DNA of 64,000 nucleotides from Actinoplanes campanulatus (GTDB lineage: Bacteria; Actinomycetota; Actinomycetes; Mycobacteriales; Micromonosporaceae), in assembly GCF_014647795.1 (NCBI RefSeq), contig NZ_BMPW01000004.1, forward strand, positions 372,001 through 436,000, given 5' to 3'. Position 1 is the first letter of the stretch. Every line of letters begins with the position of its first letter. A program made the translations under genes and the position numbers. The notes under the pieces are model-generated. The model made no database searches, had not been told where the DNA came from, and saw nothing but the letters and a program-made list of their open reading frames with translations. Shown in pieces: positions 45,396 through 53,839 of the stretch.

Positions 45396-47753
45396 GTGAC
45401 AGCAGATGCGAGTCTCCGCCCGGTGCTGGACGCCGTTGAACGGCGGACGGCCCACTACGCGCGCCGCGGCGACCCCACCGCGATCTTCGCCGACGAGGCC
45501 GGTGTCGATGAGGACCGCTGCTTCGACGCCGTGGCCGGCGGCGTGCTGCCACCGGCGATGGCCACCGCTCTCGCCCGTCTCCACTGGTGCCGCTACCTGG
45601 CCCGACCCACCGGCGCACACGCGCCCGACGATCTGCGGACCGCGTTGCTGCTGTTCTCCCGCAGCGGCGGCGAGGACGAGGAGGTACGCGCGGACCGTGC
45701 GGCCGTCGCGGCGGCCGCGCCAGGCGGACGTGAGTGGGCAAGGCGTCTGAGCGACCTCGGTATCGGTCTGCACACGCGGTTCGAGCGTACCGGCGACCCG
45801 GCCGACCTGGACGACGCGGTGGCAGCCGGCCGGGCCGCTGCCGGCACCGCCCTGGCCACCTCCGCGGTTCTGGGCAACCTCGGCGGGTTGCTGGAGACCC
45901 GCTTCGCGCACACCGGTGACCTCGCGGACCTGGCCGAGTCGATCACGATGATCCGGGCCGCCCTGCGCGCCGCTCCCACCGGCCACCGGCTGCGGCCGGC
46001 GATGGCGAACAACCTGAGCGTCGACCTGCACGCCTACTTCCAGCTGACCGGTGACCTGCCGGCCCTGCAGGAGGCGGTCGAGGTCGGCCGTGAGGCGGTC
46101 GTGCTGGCCCCACCCGGCCATCCCGACCGCGGACGAAACCAGGCCAATCTCGGCATCGCGTTGTGGGGCCGGTTCCAGCGGTTGGGACAGATGAAGGACC
46201 TGCAGGAGGCGGTCGCGGTGGGCCGGGCCGCGCTCGCCCTCCTACCGCCGGGCCACTCCGACCGAACCGCCCGCCTGATCAATCTCGGTACCGCGTTGAC
46301 GGCGCGGTTCGAACGGCTGGGCGCTGTTGGCGATCTGGACGAGGCGGTGACGCTGTACCGGGCGGCCGTCGAGGCCACACCCGCCGCCGACCGGTCCGCC
46401 GCACCTGGTCACCTGTCCAACCTCGCGTCGGCGCTGCTGACCAGGGCACGGCACACCGGCAGCCGGGCGGCCGACCTGGAGGAGGCCGTCGCCGCCGCGC
46501 GGGCCGCCGTGGCGCGCGCCGTCCCGGTCGATCCGGAACGGCCCGGCTACCTGTCCAACCTGGGCGACACCTTGCACACCCGCTACCGGCGGACCGGGAA
46601 CCCCGAGGATCTCGACGAGGCGGTCACCGCGGTCAGGGCCGCCGTTCGCGGCACACCGGACGGCCACACCAGCCGCGGCAAATACCTGTCCAATCTCAGT
46701 ACGGCCCTCTGGACCCGGTACCGGCGGGCGGGTGCGGCGACCGACCTGGACGAGGCGGTGACCGCGGCCCGAGCGGCGGTCCGCGCGACCCCGGCCGGTC
46801 ACAGTGCCCACGGCGTCTGCCAGTCCACCCTGGCCAACATCCTCAGTGACCGGTTCCGGCTGTGCGGCCGGCCCGCCGACCTGGACGAGGCGATCACGGC
46901 GGCCCATGCCGCGGCCACGACCGCACCGGCCGGGCACCCGGCACGGGCCGCGTACCTGACAAATCTCGGCGTCGCGTTGCGAGCCCGCTACCAGCACACC
47001 GGCCACCCCGCCGACCTCGACGAGGCGATCAACGCCGCGCGTGCCGCCGTCCGCGCCGTTCCACCCCGGCACGCCGACCGGGCCGGGGCCCTGTCGAACC
47101 TGGTCGGTGTGCTGCTGGCCGACCTGCAGCGCGGGGCGGCCGCACAGGTACTCGACGAGGCCGAGGCCGCCGCCCGGGCGGCGGTCGACGCCGTGCCCAC
47201 CGGCCATCCCGACCGCGCCCGCCACCTGATCGCCGCCGCCGCCGTACGGTGGATGCGGTTCGAGCGGACCAGGGACCTTGCGGACGCGCGGACCGCCCTG
47301 CGGCTGTGCCGCCGGGCCGCCGAGGAACCGGCCACGTCGCCACCGACCCGGATCGTCGCCGGGTTCAGCTGGGGGGTTCTCGCGGCCTCGACCGGTCAGT
47401 GGGCCGGCGCCCTGGCGGGCTTCGAGACGTCTGTCCGGATGCTTCCGCTGGTCGGATGGCGGGGAGTGTCCCGCACCGACCGCGAACGCCTGCTCTCTGA
47501 ATGGGCCGAGCTGGGCCCTCACGCGGCCGCGTGCGCGATCCGGGTGGCCCAGCCGTCCCGGGCTGTCACGCTGCTGGAACAGGGTCGTGCCGTGCTGTGG
47601 TCGCAGCTGCTGGAGACCCGCACCGACCTGACCTCCCTGCGCACGCGGGCCCCGGGCCTGGCAGCCCGCCTGGACGCGGCCCGCGTGGCGCTCGACGACG
47701 CCGACACCGTCCCGGCTCGGCCCCTCTGGCACGAGAACACCGCCCAGACCTAG
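45396..47753 (+). CDS. large TPR-repeat protein, probably lacking its CHAT domain
   Basis: A 785-residue protein built of about 12-13 tandem helical repeats of about 48 residues, each with the pattern LG-L-RF--TGD-ADLDEAV-AARAAV-A-P-GHP-RA. These are typical of actinobacterial TPR-CHAT proteins. The C-terminal segment (VTLLEQGRAVLWSQLLETR to RVALDDADTVP) is the linker that normally precedes a CHAT protease, but the frame stops soon after. The protein is thus either truncated or uses a protease in trans, such as the CHAT protein at 38495. The GTG at 45396 follows GAGG; a frame from 45294 extends into decayed sequence. A transposase remnant lies directly downstream, consistent with truncation. 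Confidence 0.75.
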   Translation: MTADASLRPVLDAVERRTAHYARRGDPTAIFADEAGVDEDRCFDAVAGGVLPPAMATALARLHWCRYLARPTGAHAPDDLRTALLLFSRSGGEDEEVRADRAAVAAAAPGGREWARRLSDLGIGLHTRFERTGDPADLDDAVAAGRAAAGTALATSAVLGNLGGLLETRFAHTGDLADLAESITMIRAALRAAPTGHRLRPAMANNLSVDLHAYFQLTGDLPALQEAVEVGREAVVLAPPGHPDRGRNQANLGIALWGRFQRLGQMKDLQEAVAVGRAALALLPPGHSDRTARLINLGTALTARFERLGAVGDLDEAVTLYRAAVEATPAADRSAAPGHLSNLASALLTRARHTGSRAADLEEAVAAARAAVARAVPVDPERPGYLSNLGDTLHTRYRRTGNPEDLDEAVTAVRAAVRGTPDGHTSRGKYLSNLSTALWTRYRRAGAATDLDEAVTAARAAVRATPAGHSAHGVCQSTLANILSDRFRLCGRPADLDEAITAAHAAATTAPAGHPARAAYLTNLGVALRARYQHTGHPADLDEAINAARAAVRAVPPRHADRAGALSNLVGVLLADLQRGAAAQVLDEAEAAARAAVDAVPTGHPDRARHLIAAAAVRWMRFERTRDLADARTALRLCRRAAEEPATSPPTRIVAGFSWGVLAASTGQWAGALAGFETSVRMLPLVGWRGVSRTDRERLLSEWAELGPHAAACAIRVAQPSRAVTLLEQGRAVLWSQLLETRTDLTSLRTRAPGLAARLDAARVALDDADTVPARPLWHENTAQT

Positions 47754-47974
47754 ACTCCGGCCGGAACGCCGGCGGCGTCGCGTGCCGCCGTGTCATGCCC
47801 TGCTCTTTCTGGCAGGCGGCGACCGGAACGGTCCTGTGGGCCGCGAATCTCGACGGGGCGGGAGTGATGGCTCGACAGAGATGGCGGAGGGGGCGCTCTG
47901 ATCGCCGTAGCGGTGGTCCTCGTGGGGTACACGGCGTCGCGGCGGCGGACCAACTTCCAGACCGCTACTCCGCA

Positions 47975-48105
47975 CAAGGGCTGCGCGGCGGGCCTTCTCG
48001 GAGGAGTAGAACTTCGCGAAGGCCCAGCCGTCGGCGAGGGTGCGGTGGAATCGTTCGATCTTGCCGTTGCTATCTGCAGGGCTGCGGGCGGTGACGTCCG
48101 CCGCG
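47975..48105 (-). mobile_element. IS481-type transposase fragment
   Basis: Minus-strand sequence encoding NGKIERFHRTLADGWAFAKF and SSEKARRAAL, the conserved C-terminal part of IS481/IS3-type integrases. The continuation expected for the family (YNHHRPHTAL) is not found, and no ends are visible. The flanking 47754-47974 stretch also carries a plus-strand hydrophobic fragment (ALIAVAVVLVGYTA). The element is dead and marks a rearrangement at the end of the TPR gene. Confidence 0.7.
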
Positions 48106-48109
48106 TATC

Positions 48110-48502
48110 GTGCGGCTCGTGACCGCCATCTCTCTGATGCTCGCGGTGCCGGACGCTCCTGCGGCATCCGCCTGGTATCAACGCGCTCTCGGCGCCACCG
48201 AGCTGTGGAACCTCGGCTCGGTGATCGGCTTGGAGATAGGAGGGGCGCCGTTCTTTCTGGCCCAGCCGGAAGGAAACCGCTGGGAGAGCCCTGTCGAGCT
48301 GGGCACCACGACGGTACGAGTCGAGGTCTTCGTGGACGATCCGGACTCGTTCGCCGGCGGCGCCGCGGCTGCGGGGGCGGATTACCACGATCCGGTACGA
48401 GACCATGAAGCGCCGTGGGGGACACACCGGCAAGGGGGCTTCTTCGATCCGTACGGGCATCTCTGGCTCGTGGGCGACAAGTCGCCGCTGCGCCGTCGTT
48501 GA
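48110..48502 (+). CDS. VOC (glyoxalase/bleomycin resistance) family protein
   Basis: A 130-residue single-domain vicinal-oxygen-chelate protein. It has paired beta-alpha-beta-beta-beta units: VTAISLMLAVPDAPAASAWYQRAL at the start and HRQGGFFDPYGHLWLVGD at the end, the usual DPxGHxW signature. It may be a lyase, dioxygenase or drug-binding protein. In-frame GTG starts at 48110 and 48119 are both possible; the second fits the family start better. Its 5' end borders the IS481 fragment. Confidence 0.8.
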   Translation: MRLVTAISLMLAVPDAPAASAWYQRALGATELWNLGSVIGLEIGGAPFFLAQPEGNRWESPVELGTTTVRVEVFVDDPDSFAGGAAAAGADYHDPVRDHEAPWGTHRQGGFFDPYGHLWLVGDKSPLRRR

Positions 48503-48676
48503 GAAATCCGGCCCGGATAGACGCAGTCCACGGCTGCTCATCGAACCGATGATCGCGTCCGGATCTGTCGCCACGTTTTGGCGTCACCGGCGCTGGTCAA
48601 GCCACTCGAATCCAGCGCGGATGATCCGCGGACGCTCTCCCGACGCCCCAGCGTCTAGCCCGGAGGCCACCAGTCC

Positions 48677-49045
48677 TCATCGGGCAGCGAGCCGGGACCG
48701 GTGCTCCCGGTTGATGACGATCAGCTGGTCGAGCGCGTCGCGGGCCTGAGTGAGTTCCTCGATGTGTTGCGTGATGCGGTCCCGCTCCTGGTGCAACTGC
48801 GTCCAGGCGGCGTCGGCGTTCTGGGCGGTCGGCGAGTCGACGCACGGCAGCAGCTCGGCGATCGTGCGGCTGGAGAGTCCGGCGCCGTACAGCCGCTGGA
48901 TGAACCGCACCCGCCCGATCTCCTTGTCGGTGTACTGGCGTTGCCCGCTCGGGCTGCGGGTGCTGACGAGCAGCCCCTGCTCCTCGTAGTAGCGCAGGGA
49001 ACGCACGCTCACCCCGGCTCTCGCCGCGAGATCACCGATCCGCAT
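48677..49045 (-). CDS. MerR-family transcriptional regulator
   Basis: A 122-residue regulator with the MerR HTH (MRIGDLAARAGVSVRSLRYYEEQGLL, QRQYTDKEIGRVRFIQRLYGAGLS) and a C-terminal dimerisation helix (LHQERDRITQHIEELTQARDALDQ). It has no metal-binding Cys cluster typical of metal sensors. It is divergent from an ene-reductase with a palindrome between, an arrangement in which the regulator usually activates the enzyme in response to reactive electrophiles. The ATG at 49045 follows GAGGAGG. Confidence 0.9.
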   Translation of the reverse strand: MRIGDLAARAGVSVRSLRYYEEQGLLVSTRSPSGQRQYTDKEIGRVRFIQRLYGAGLSSRTIAELLPCVDSPTAQNADAAWTQLHQERDRITQHIEELTQARDALDQLIVINREHRSRLAAR

Positions 49046-49085
49046 GCTGGCCTCCTCGCTGTGATCTGCTTCGCACACCTTGCAT

Positions 49086-49101
49086 CTGACGTCAATGTCA
49101 G
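49086..49101. promoter_or_regulatory. MerR-type operator in divergent promoter
   Basis: CTGAC and GTCAG are inverted around a 6-nt spacer in the 115-bp gap between the MerR and ene-reductase genes. MerR proteins bind such dyads between -35 and -10. The assignment is positional. Confidence 0.45.
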
Positions 49102-49160
49102 GTCTTAGCGTAGCGGCGCGTCCGGTCGGCGGGCGCGACGCTCCTGGAAGGCAGTGCGTG

Positions 49161-50234
49161 ATGACGACCCTGTTCGACCGGTACCAACTCGGCGAAATGG
49201 TTCTGCCGAACCGCGTGGTGATGGCCCCGCTGACCCGGGTCCGGGCCGCTACGGGCGGTCTGGCGACTCCGTCGATGGCGACCTATTACGCCCAGCGGGC
49301 CACCGCGGGACTCATCGTGACCGAGGGCGTGCAGCCCAGCATCGTGGGGCAGTCGAACCCCGGGACCCCGGGCCTGCACACCGATGAGCAGGCCAAGTCG
49401 TGGCAGCAGGTCACCGACGCGGTGCACACCAACGGTGGGCGCGTCTTCGCTCAGCTCATGCACGGCGGCCGGGTGTCGCACCCGGAGACGACCGGAATGC
49501 AGCCGGTCGGCCCGTCGGCCGTCCCGGCAGCCGGCGAACTCTTCACGCCGACCGGCCGCAAACCCGCGCCGGTGCCCCGAGCGCTGGACACCGCCGAGGT
49601 GCCCGAACACGCACGTTCCTACGCCGGCGCGGCCCGGTACGCGGTCGACGCCAGCTTCGACGGTGTGGAGCTGCACGGCGCGAACGGCTACCTGATCTCG
49701 CAGTTCCTCTCCAGCTCGGCCAACCTGCGTACCGACCGCTACGGCGGATCGATCACGAACCGGATCCGGTTCGCCGTCGAAGCGGTGACCGCGACGGTCG
49801 AGGCGGTGGGCGGCCACCGTACCGGGATCCGGCTCTCGCCGGGCGCCGGCATCTGGGGCGCCACGGAGACCGACGTGCCCGAGATGTACGCCGCGCTGCT
49901 CGCCGAACTGGCACCGCTCGGACTGGCATACGTCCACCTGGAACTCACCACCGCCGAGGAGGTACTGGTCGGGCTGCGCCGCGCCTGGCCCGGCAGCCTC
50001 ATCGTCAACCCGGCGTTCCCGATGGGCCCGAAAAAGGCGGACGAAGTGGCCGCGGAGCGGTGGCTGGGGCTGGGCGCCGACCTGATCAGCTTCGGTCGCG
50101 CCTTCATCGCCAACCCCGACCTCGTGGAACGGCTGCGGCAGAATCTCCCGCTCGCCGACGACGACCAAGCGACCTGGTACGCGGGCGGCGACCAGGGCTA
50201 CCTCACCTATCCCACATACCGGCACGAGGCCTGA
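49161..50234 (+). CDS. Old Yellow Enzyme family alkene reductase
   Basis: A 357-residue FMN flavoprotein of the OYE/NemA group that reduces activated C=C bonds or nitroesters with NAD(P)H. It shows the N-terminal LPNRVVMAPLTRVRA, QLMHGGRVSHPE, the substrate-binding pair in GVELHGANGYLISQFLSS (H-x-x-N), and LRTDRYGGSITNR and SFGRAFIANPDL. The ATG at 49161 follows GGAAGG. It probably detoxifies electrophiles under control of the divergent MerR gene. A strong terminator follows. Confidence 0.93.
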   Translation: MTTLFDRYQLGEMVLPNRVVMAPLTRVRAATGGLATPSMATYYAQRATAGLIVTEGVQPSIVGQSNPGTPGLHTDEQAKSWQQVTDAVHTNGGRVFAQLMHGGRVSHPETTGMQPVGPSAVPAAGELFTPTGRKPAPVPRALDTAEVPEHARSYAGAARYAVDASFDGVELHGANGYLISQFLSSSANLRTDRYGGSITNRIRFAVEAVTATVEAVGGHRTGIRLSPGAGIWGATETDVPEMYAALLAELAPLGLAYVHLELTTAEEVLVGLRRAWPGSLIVNPAFPMGPKKADEVAAERWLGLGADLISFGRAFIANPDLVERLRQNLPLADDDQATWYAGGDQGYLTYPTYRHEA

Positions 50235-50270
50235 CGCCGGCCTGCCCTACTCCCGCACCCTCGGCTACCC

Positions 50271-50298
50271 GCAGGTCATCCGGGCCCGGATGACCTGC
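50271..50298 (+). terminator. 28-bp palindrome terminator
   Basis: Perfect 14-bp arms (GCAGGTCATCCGGG and complement) with no spacer lie 36 bp after the ene-reductase stop. Confidence 0.75.
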
Positions 50299-50440
50299 GA
50301 TGCGGCCCGCTGAGGGTATAAGTGCCTCGAATCATGCCCTGGCGTCGGCATGCTCGTTCGGGTGCGGGCGAGTCGGTAGAAGTCGGTGCCGGGCCGATGC
50401 TGCCACCGCCAAGATTCGCGGTCCCACCGAAAGCGACGTA

Positions 50441-50458
50441 GATTGACATTTGTCGATC
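50441..50458. promoter_or_regulatory. palindromic operator-like site
   Basis: GATTGACATTTGTCGATC is an 18-bp near-palindrome (16 of 18 positions symmetric, TGACA core) 15 bp before the second sugar dehydrogenase start. The binding protein is unknown; no regulator gene adjoins. Confidence 0.4.
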
Positions 50459-50473
50459 TATTGGGAGGTGCTC

Positions 50474-51523
50474 ATGCACCGTACGATCATCGCGCTGGGC
50501 CTCGGAGCCGTGCTGGTGGTGACCGCCCCGCACACCGCCGCCGCCATGGAGCCCGACCTGAACAATCCTCAGGTGGTGGCCAGTGGCCTGACCGTTCCAT
50601 GGGGGCTCGACTTCCTGCCCGACGGCAGCGCGCTCGTCACCGAACGCAACACCGCCCGCGTCCTGCGGGTGAGGCCGGGCAGTGCCCCGGCCACCGTCAC
50701 CACCATCGCCGGGGTTTCCCCCACCGGGGAGGCGGGCCTGCTCGGCCTGGCCGTGTCGCCGGCCTTCGAGCAGGACAACCTGGTGTACGTCTACTTCACC
50801 TCGGCCACCGACAACCGGATCGCCCGGTTCCGCCTGGACGCGCCCGCCACCCCACAGGTCATCCTCAGTGGCCTGGCCAAGGCGAGCATCCACGACGGCG
50901 GCCGCATTGCCTTCGGGCCCGACGGCATGCTGTACGCCACGGTCGGCGACGCGGGCGTTACGTCGAACGCGCAGAACCAGCAGAGCCGCAACGGCAAGAT
51001 CCTGCGGATGCGGCCCGACGGTGGCGTACCCACGACCGGTAACCCGTTCCCGAACTCCCTCGTCTACAGCCTTGGCCACCGCAACCCGCAAGGCCTGGCG
51101 TGGGACCCGCAAGGCCGGCTGTACGCCGCTGAGTTCGGTCAGAATACCTGGGACGAGGTGAACCTGATCGTGGCCGGCGGCAACTACGGCTGGCCGACGG
51201 TCGAGGGCAACAGCAACGACACCCGCTTCCGCAACCCGATCGTGGTGTGGAGCACCGCGCAGGCCTCCCCGAGCGGCGCCACCATCGACGGCCAGACCCT
51301 GTACGTCGCCGCCCTCCGCGGCCAGCGCCTGTGGTCGGTACCCCTGAACGGCACCGGCGGGGCCGGCACCCCATCCGCACTACTCCAGGGCCAGTATGGC
51401 CGGCTGCGCACGGTCGAGCGCGCCCCCGACGGCGCCCTGTGGGTGACCACCAGCAACCGAGACGGCCGAGGCACCCCGGCCGCCACCGACGACCGCATCC
51501 TGCGCTTCCCGCCCCGGCCCTGA
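50474..51523 (+). CDS. secreted PQQ-type glucose/sorbosone dehydrogenase family protein
   Basis: A 349-residue exported propeller of the GSDH family, with a signal peptide over about residues 1-24. Motifs are LTVPWGLDFLPDGSALVTERN, GEAGLLGLAVSPAF, HDGGRIAFGPDGMLYATVGD, YSLGHRNPQGLAWDPQ and EFGQNTWDEVN. It is closer to the aldose sugar dehydrogenase (YliI-like) type and differs from the paralogue at 27700, which has an added C-terminal region. The ATG at 50474 has GGGAGGTG 4 bp upstream. Confidence 0.88.
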   Translation: MHRTIIALGLGAVLVVTAPHTAAAMEPDLNNPQVVASGLTVPWGLDFLPDGSALVTERNTARVLRVRPGSAPATVTTIAGVSPTGEAGLLGLAVSPAFEQDNLVYVYFTSATDNRIARFRLDAPATPQVILSGLAKASIHDGGRIAFGPDGMLYATVGDAGVTSNAQNQQSRNGKILRMRPDGGVPTTGNPFPNSLVYSLGHRNPQGLAWDPQGRLYAAEFGQNTWDEVNLIVAGGNYGWPTVEGNSNDTRFRNPIVVWSTAQASPSGATIDGQTLYVAALRGQRLWSVPLNGTGGAGTPSALLQGQYGRLRTVERAPDGALWVTTSNRDGRGTPAATDDRILRFPPRP

Positions 51524-51668
51524 CCACCAGCCCGCGTGATTCTGCCGGGTAGCCCGCCAGTAGTGACCGCAGATGCAGATCGGATGCACATGCGAGGGAC
51601 GCCTATGTCGACGACAGTCGGTACTCTCAGCTCGAACAGGCACGTTCACCTCATGTGGGGAGATCATT

Positions 51669-51779
51669 GTGCGTCTGCGAACTGTGGTCCTGACCGTCGC
51701 GACATTCGTGCTCGCTACCATCGTGGCCGTCCTCGCCGGCCCGGGTGAGGCCCTGGCCGGTTACACCTGGTCCAACTGA
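51669..51779 (+). CDS. tiny secreted peptide precursor (36 aa)
   Basis: A very short gene with full expression signals. GGGGAG lies 6 bp before the GTG, and the 36-residue product starts VRLRTVVLTVATFVLATIV. This is a signal peptide (basic n-region, 17-residue hydrophobic core, cleavage likely after ALA), leaving a mature hexapeptide GYTWSN. A 12-bp-stem terminator begins 9 bp after the stop. There is no partner gene with a close overlap. Secreted peptides of this size in Gram-positives are often pheromones; here that is only an inference. Confidence 0.6.
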   Translation: MRLRTVVLTVATFVLATIVAVLAGPGEALAGYTWSN

Positions 51780-51788
51780 GGCGCGAGG

Positions 51789-51824
51789 AACCCACCGCCC
51801 ACGTCGTGTTTGGGGCGGTGGGTT
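51789..51824 (+). terminator. hairpin terminator of the small peptide gene
   Basis: Perfect 12-bp arms (AACCCACCGCCC and complement) with a 12-nt loop start 9 bp after the 36-codon gene. This supports that gene as a real transcription unit. Confidence 0.75.
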
Positions 51825-52016
51825 GCCCTGTGCGCGGCCGACGGGTGCGGATCCCTGACGGCCCGTCTACAAGCGCCATCGTCGGCCGGGATCCATTCCG
51901 CATCGCCGGAGCCTACGGGTGGATGATCGGAGGCGGTGAACGGAGGCTCCTACGCTGCTGGCAGAACCGGGCTCGATCGGGTGTCGGCCACGGCGACGGC
52001 TCACTACCGTCGGCAC

Positions 52017-52370
52017 ATGGCAGACGTGACGTACCGACCGCGGCCTCTGTTGCGCACCCTGCTCGGTGAGGTGCTGCGGCGCCGCCGGCTGGAGCAGGAG
52101 CGGACCCTTGCCGAGGTCGCCCGGGACGCGTGCGTCTCGGTGCAGTACCTGTCCGAGGTGGAGCGCGGCCGCAAGGAGGCGAGCTCGGAGATCGTGGCCG
52201 CCGTCTGCGATTCGCTGGGCATCGGGCTGGCCGACCTGCTGGCCGAGGTGGGGCGCGACCTCACGGCGCATCGCGCCCCGGTTCTCCGGCTGGAGACGGC
52301 CCGGCTGCGCCGCGTGGTACACGCGCCGCGCGGCTCCCGGTCCGGCGATGTCGTCCTGCTGGCCGCCTGA
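52017..52370 (+). CDS. ClgR/PopR-like XRE regulator of clp genes
   Basis: A 117-residue HTH regulator closely resembling the actinobacterial ClgR family: LRTLLGEVLRRRRLEQERTL, then ACVSVQYLSEVERGRKEASSEIV and CDSLGIGLADLL. ClgR and PopR activate clpP operons and are themselves degraded by Clp protease through C-terminal alanines; this protein ends VVLLAA. It is convergent with two clpP genes, so a local feedback loop is likely. The ATG at 52017 begins the family-like part; earlier in-frame codons to 51936 are not conserved. The stop is inside an 18-bp palindrome shared with the clpP gene. Confidence 0.85.
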   Translation: MADVTYRPRPLLRTLLGEVLRRRRLEQERTLAEVARDACVSVQYLSEVERGRKEASSEIVAAVCDSLGIGLADLLAEVGRDLTAHRAPVLRLETARLRRVVHAPRGSRSGDVVLLAA

Positions 52371-52379
52371 TCAGGCGGC
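52362..52379. terminator. tail-to-tail palindrome shared by regulator and clpP
   Basis: GCCGCCTGATCAGGCGGC is a perfect 18-bp palindrome containing both stop codons. On each strand it encodes Ala-Ala-stop, so it sets the C-termini of both convergent proteins and may act as a bidirectional hairpin. Confidence 0.55.
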
Positions 52380-52985
52380 GTTGAGCCGGTAGCCGCGCGG
52401 TTCGCGCCGGGTGATGACCCGATCGGCGAGGCCGTAGGCGACGGCGTCGGGGGCCGCCAAGGTCATCCGGCGGTCGGTGTCCTCCCGGATCCTGGCGATC
52501 GAGTGACCGGTGTGCTCGGCCAGGATCTGATCCATCTCGGCCCGGACCTTGGCCACCTCCTTGGCCTCCACGGCCAGGTCCGGCAGCGTGCCGCGGGCCT
52601 GGCCGGACGGCTGGTGCAGGGTCACCTTCGCGTGCCGCAGCACCGACCGCTTGCCCGGTGTGCCGGCAGCGAGCAGCGCCGCGGACGCCGACGCGGCCTG
52701 GCCGACGCAGATGGTGGCAATGTCGCACCGGACGAAGTGCATGGTGTCGTAGATCGCGGTCAGCGCGCTGAAGGAGCCGCCCGGGGAGTTGATGTACAGG
52801 GCGATCTCCTGTTCCCCGGTCGATTCCAGATGGATCAACTGGGCGATCACGACGTTGGCGACCCCGTCGTCGATCTCGGTGCCGAGGAAGATGATCCGGT
52901 CCGACAGCAGCCGGGAGTAGATGTCGAAGGCGCGTTCCCCGTTCGGCGTCTTCTCGACGACGGTGGGGATGGTGTAGTGGCTCAT
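52371..52985 (-). CDS. clpP: ClpP-family protease subunit, catalytic Asp replaced
   Basis: A 204-residue ClpP subunit. Ser99 in VGQAASAS and His124 in VTLHQPSG are present. The third triad position, normally Asp in the DT-[ED]-R-D-R motif, is Arg173 here (EDTDRRMTL). Such a subunit may be inactive alone and act as a structural partner. The other clpP gene directly upstream has a full triad, as in the paired ClpP rings of actinobacteria (clpP1P2 or clpP3P4). The ATG at 52985 overlaps the upstream gene stop by ATGA, so the two subunits are made together. It ends LNAA. Confidence 0.9.
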   Translation of the reverse strand: MSHYTIPTVVEKTPNGERAFDIYSRLLSDRIIFLGTEIDDGVANVVIAQLIHLESTGEQEIALYINSPGGSFSALTAIYDTMHFVRCDIATICVGQAASASAALLAAGTPGKRSVLRHAKVTLHQPSGQARGTLPDLAVEAKEVAKVRAEMDQILAEHTGHSIARIREDTDRRMTLAAPDAVAYGLADRVITRREPRGYRLNAA

Positions 52986-53608
52986 GCGTTCAGTCCCATC
53001 GGCTGGCGGGTGGTCTCGGGGCGTACGTCGTCGACGCTGTCGAGGACCCGGTCGATGAGGCCGTACTCGAGGGCCTCCTCGGCGGTGAACCAGCGATCCC
53101 GCCTGCTGTCGCGTTCGACCGTGTCGATCGGCTGCCCGGTGTGCTCGGCGGTCAGGCGCAGCAGCGTGTGGCCGAGCCGCTCCAGCTGATTGGCGTAGAT
53201 CTCCACGTCCGCCGCGGTGCCGCCGAACCCGGCCGAGCCCTGGTGCATCAGGATCTGGGCGTGCGGCAGCGCGTACCGTTTGCCGGGGGTGCCTGCGGTG
53301 AGCAGGAATTGCCCCATGCTCCCGGCGAGCCCGAGGGCCAGCGTGCTGACGTCGTTGGGGATCAACCGCATGGTGTCGTAGATCGCCAGCCCGGCGGTGA
53401 CCGAACCGCCCGGCGAGTTGATGTACAGGTTGATGGTGCTGAGCGGGTTCTCCGCGGACAACAGCAGCAGTTGCCCGCAGATCCGGTTGGCGATCGGGTC
53501 GTCGACCTCGGCGCCGAGCACGATGATGCGCTGGTGCAGCAGTTGGACGGACAGTTGGTCGTCGACGGACCCGGTTCCGCCTGGCGTCGTGGCAGTGAAT
53601 GGATGCAT
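52982..53608 (-). CDS. clpP: ClpP-family protease subunit, intact triad
   Basis: A 208-residue ClpP with Ser97 (LGLAGSMGQ), His122 (ILMHQG) and Asp171 (RDSRRDRWF), so catalytically competent. The residue before the serine is Gly rather than the usual Ala. There is a short N-terminal leader before the core ([16 protein letters not shown]). The ATG at 53608 follows GGAGGAG; an upstream frame from 53632 has no site. It is the first gene of the two-gene clpP operon and would pair with the Asp-less subunit and a Clp ATPase encoded elsewhere. Presence of the ClgR/PopR-like gene suggests the clpP3P4 type (inference). Confidence 0.92.
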   Translation of the reverse strand: MHPFTATTPGGTGSVDDQLSVQLLHQRIIVLGAEVDDPIANRICGQLLLLSAENPLSTINLYINSPGGSVTAGLAIYDTMRLIPNDVSTLALGLAGSMGQFLLTAGTPGKRYALPHAQILMHQGSAGFGGTAADVEIYANQLERLGHTLLRLTAEHTGQPIDTVERDSRRDRWFTAEEALEYGLIDRVLDSVDDVRPETTRQPMGLNA

Positions 53609-53680
53609 GGCTGTTCTCCTCCGGCTCGGCACTGCATGCCGACTCCACCTTCAGCGCGATGGCGCCCGCCGGCCAAGCCG

Positions 53681-53697
53681 ATCTGCGGTCAGCAGAT
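53681..53697. promoter_or_regulatory. inverted repeat upstream of clpP operon
   Basis: ATCTGC and GCAGAT form perfect 6-bp arms around 5 nt, 73 bp before the first clpP start on the minus strand. It could be the binding site of the nearby ClgR/PopR-like regulator; the known ClgR consensus is not evident, so this is tentative. Confidence 0.35.
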
Positions 53698-53839
53698 GAG
53701 GCAGCACTGATTCCTGGAAGACGTCGTGGCCGATCTGAAGACGTCCAGGTCCTCGAACGCCGCCGGCGAGCCGGGAACCGAACGCCGCGCCGAAGCGACT
53801 CATCCGGTAAGGACGGTCGGCGAGAGGGCGGGTCACGGG

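Noticed and set aside
47754-47974. Plus-strand hydrophobic stretch as a small membrane protein gene
   Set aside because: It has no start with a ribosome site and reads into the IS481 fragment; probably residual sequence.
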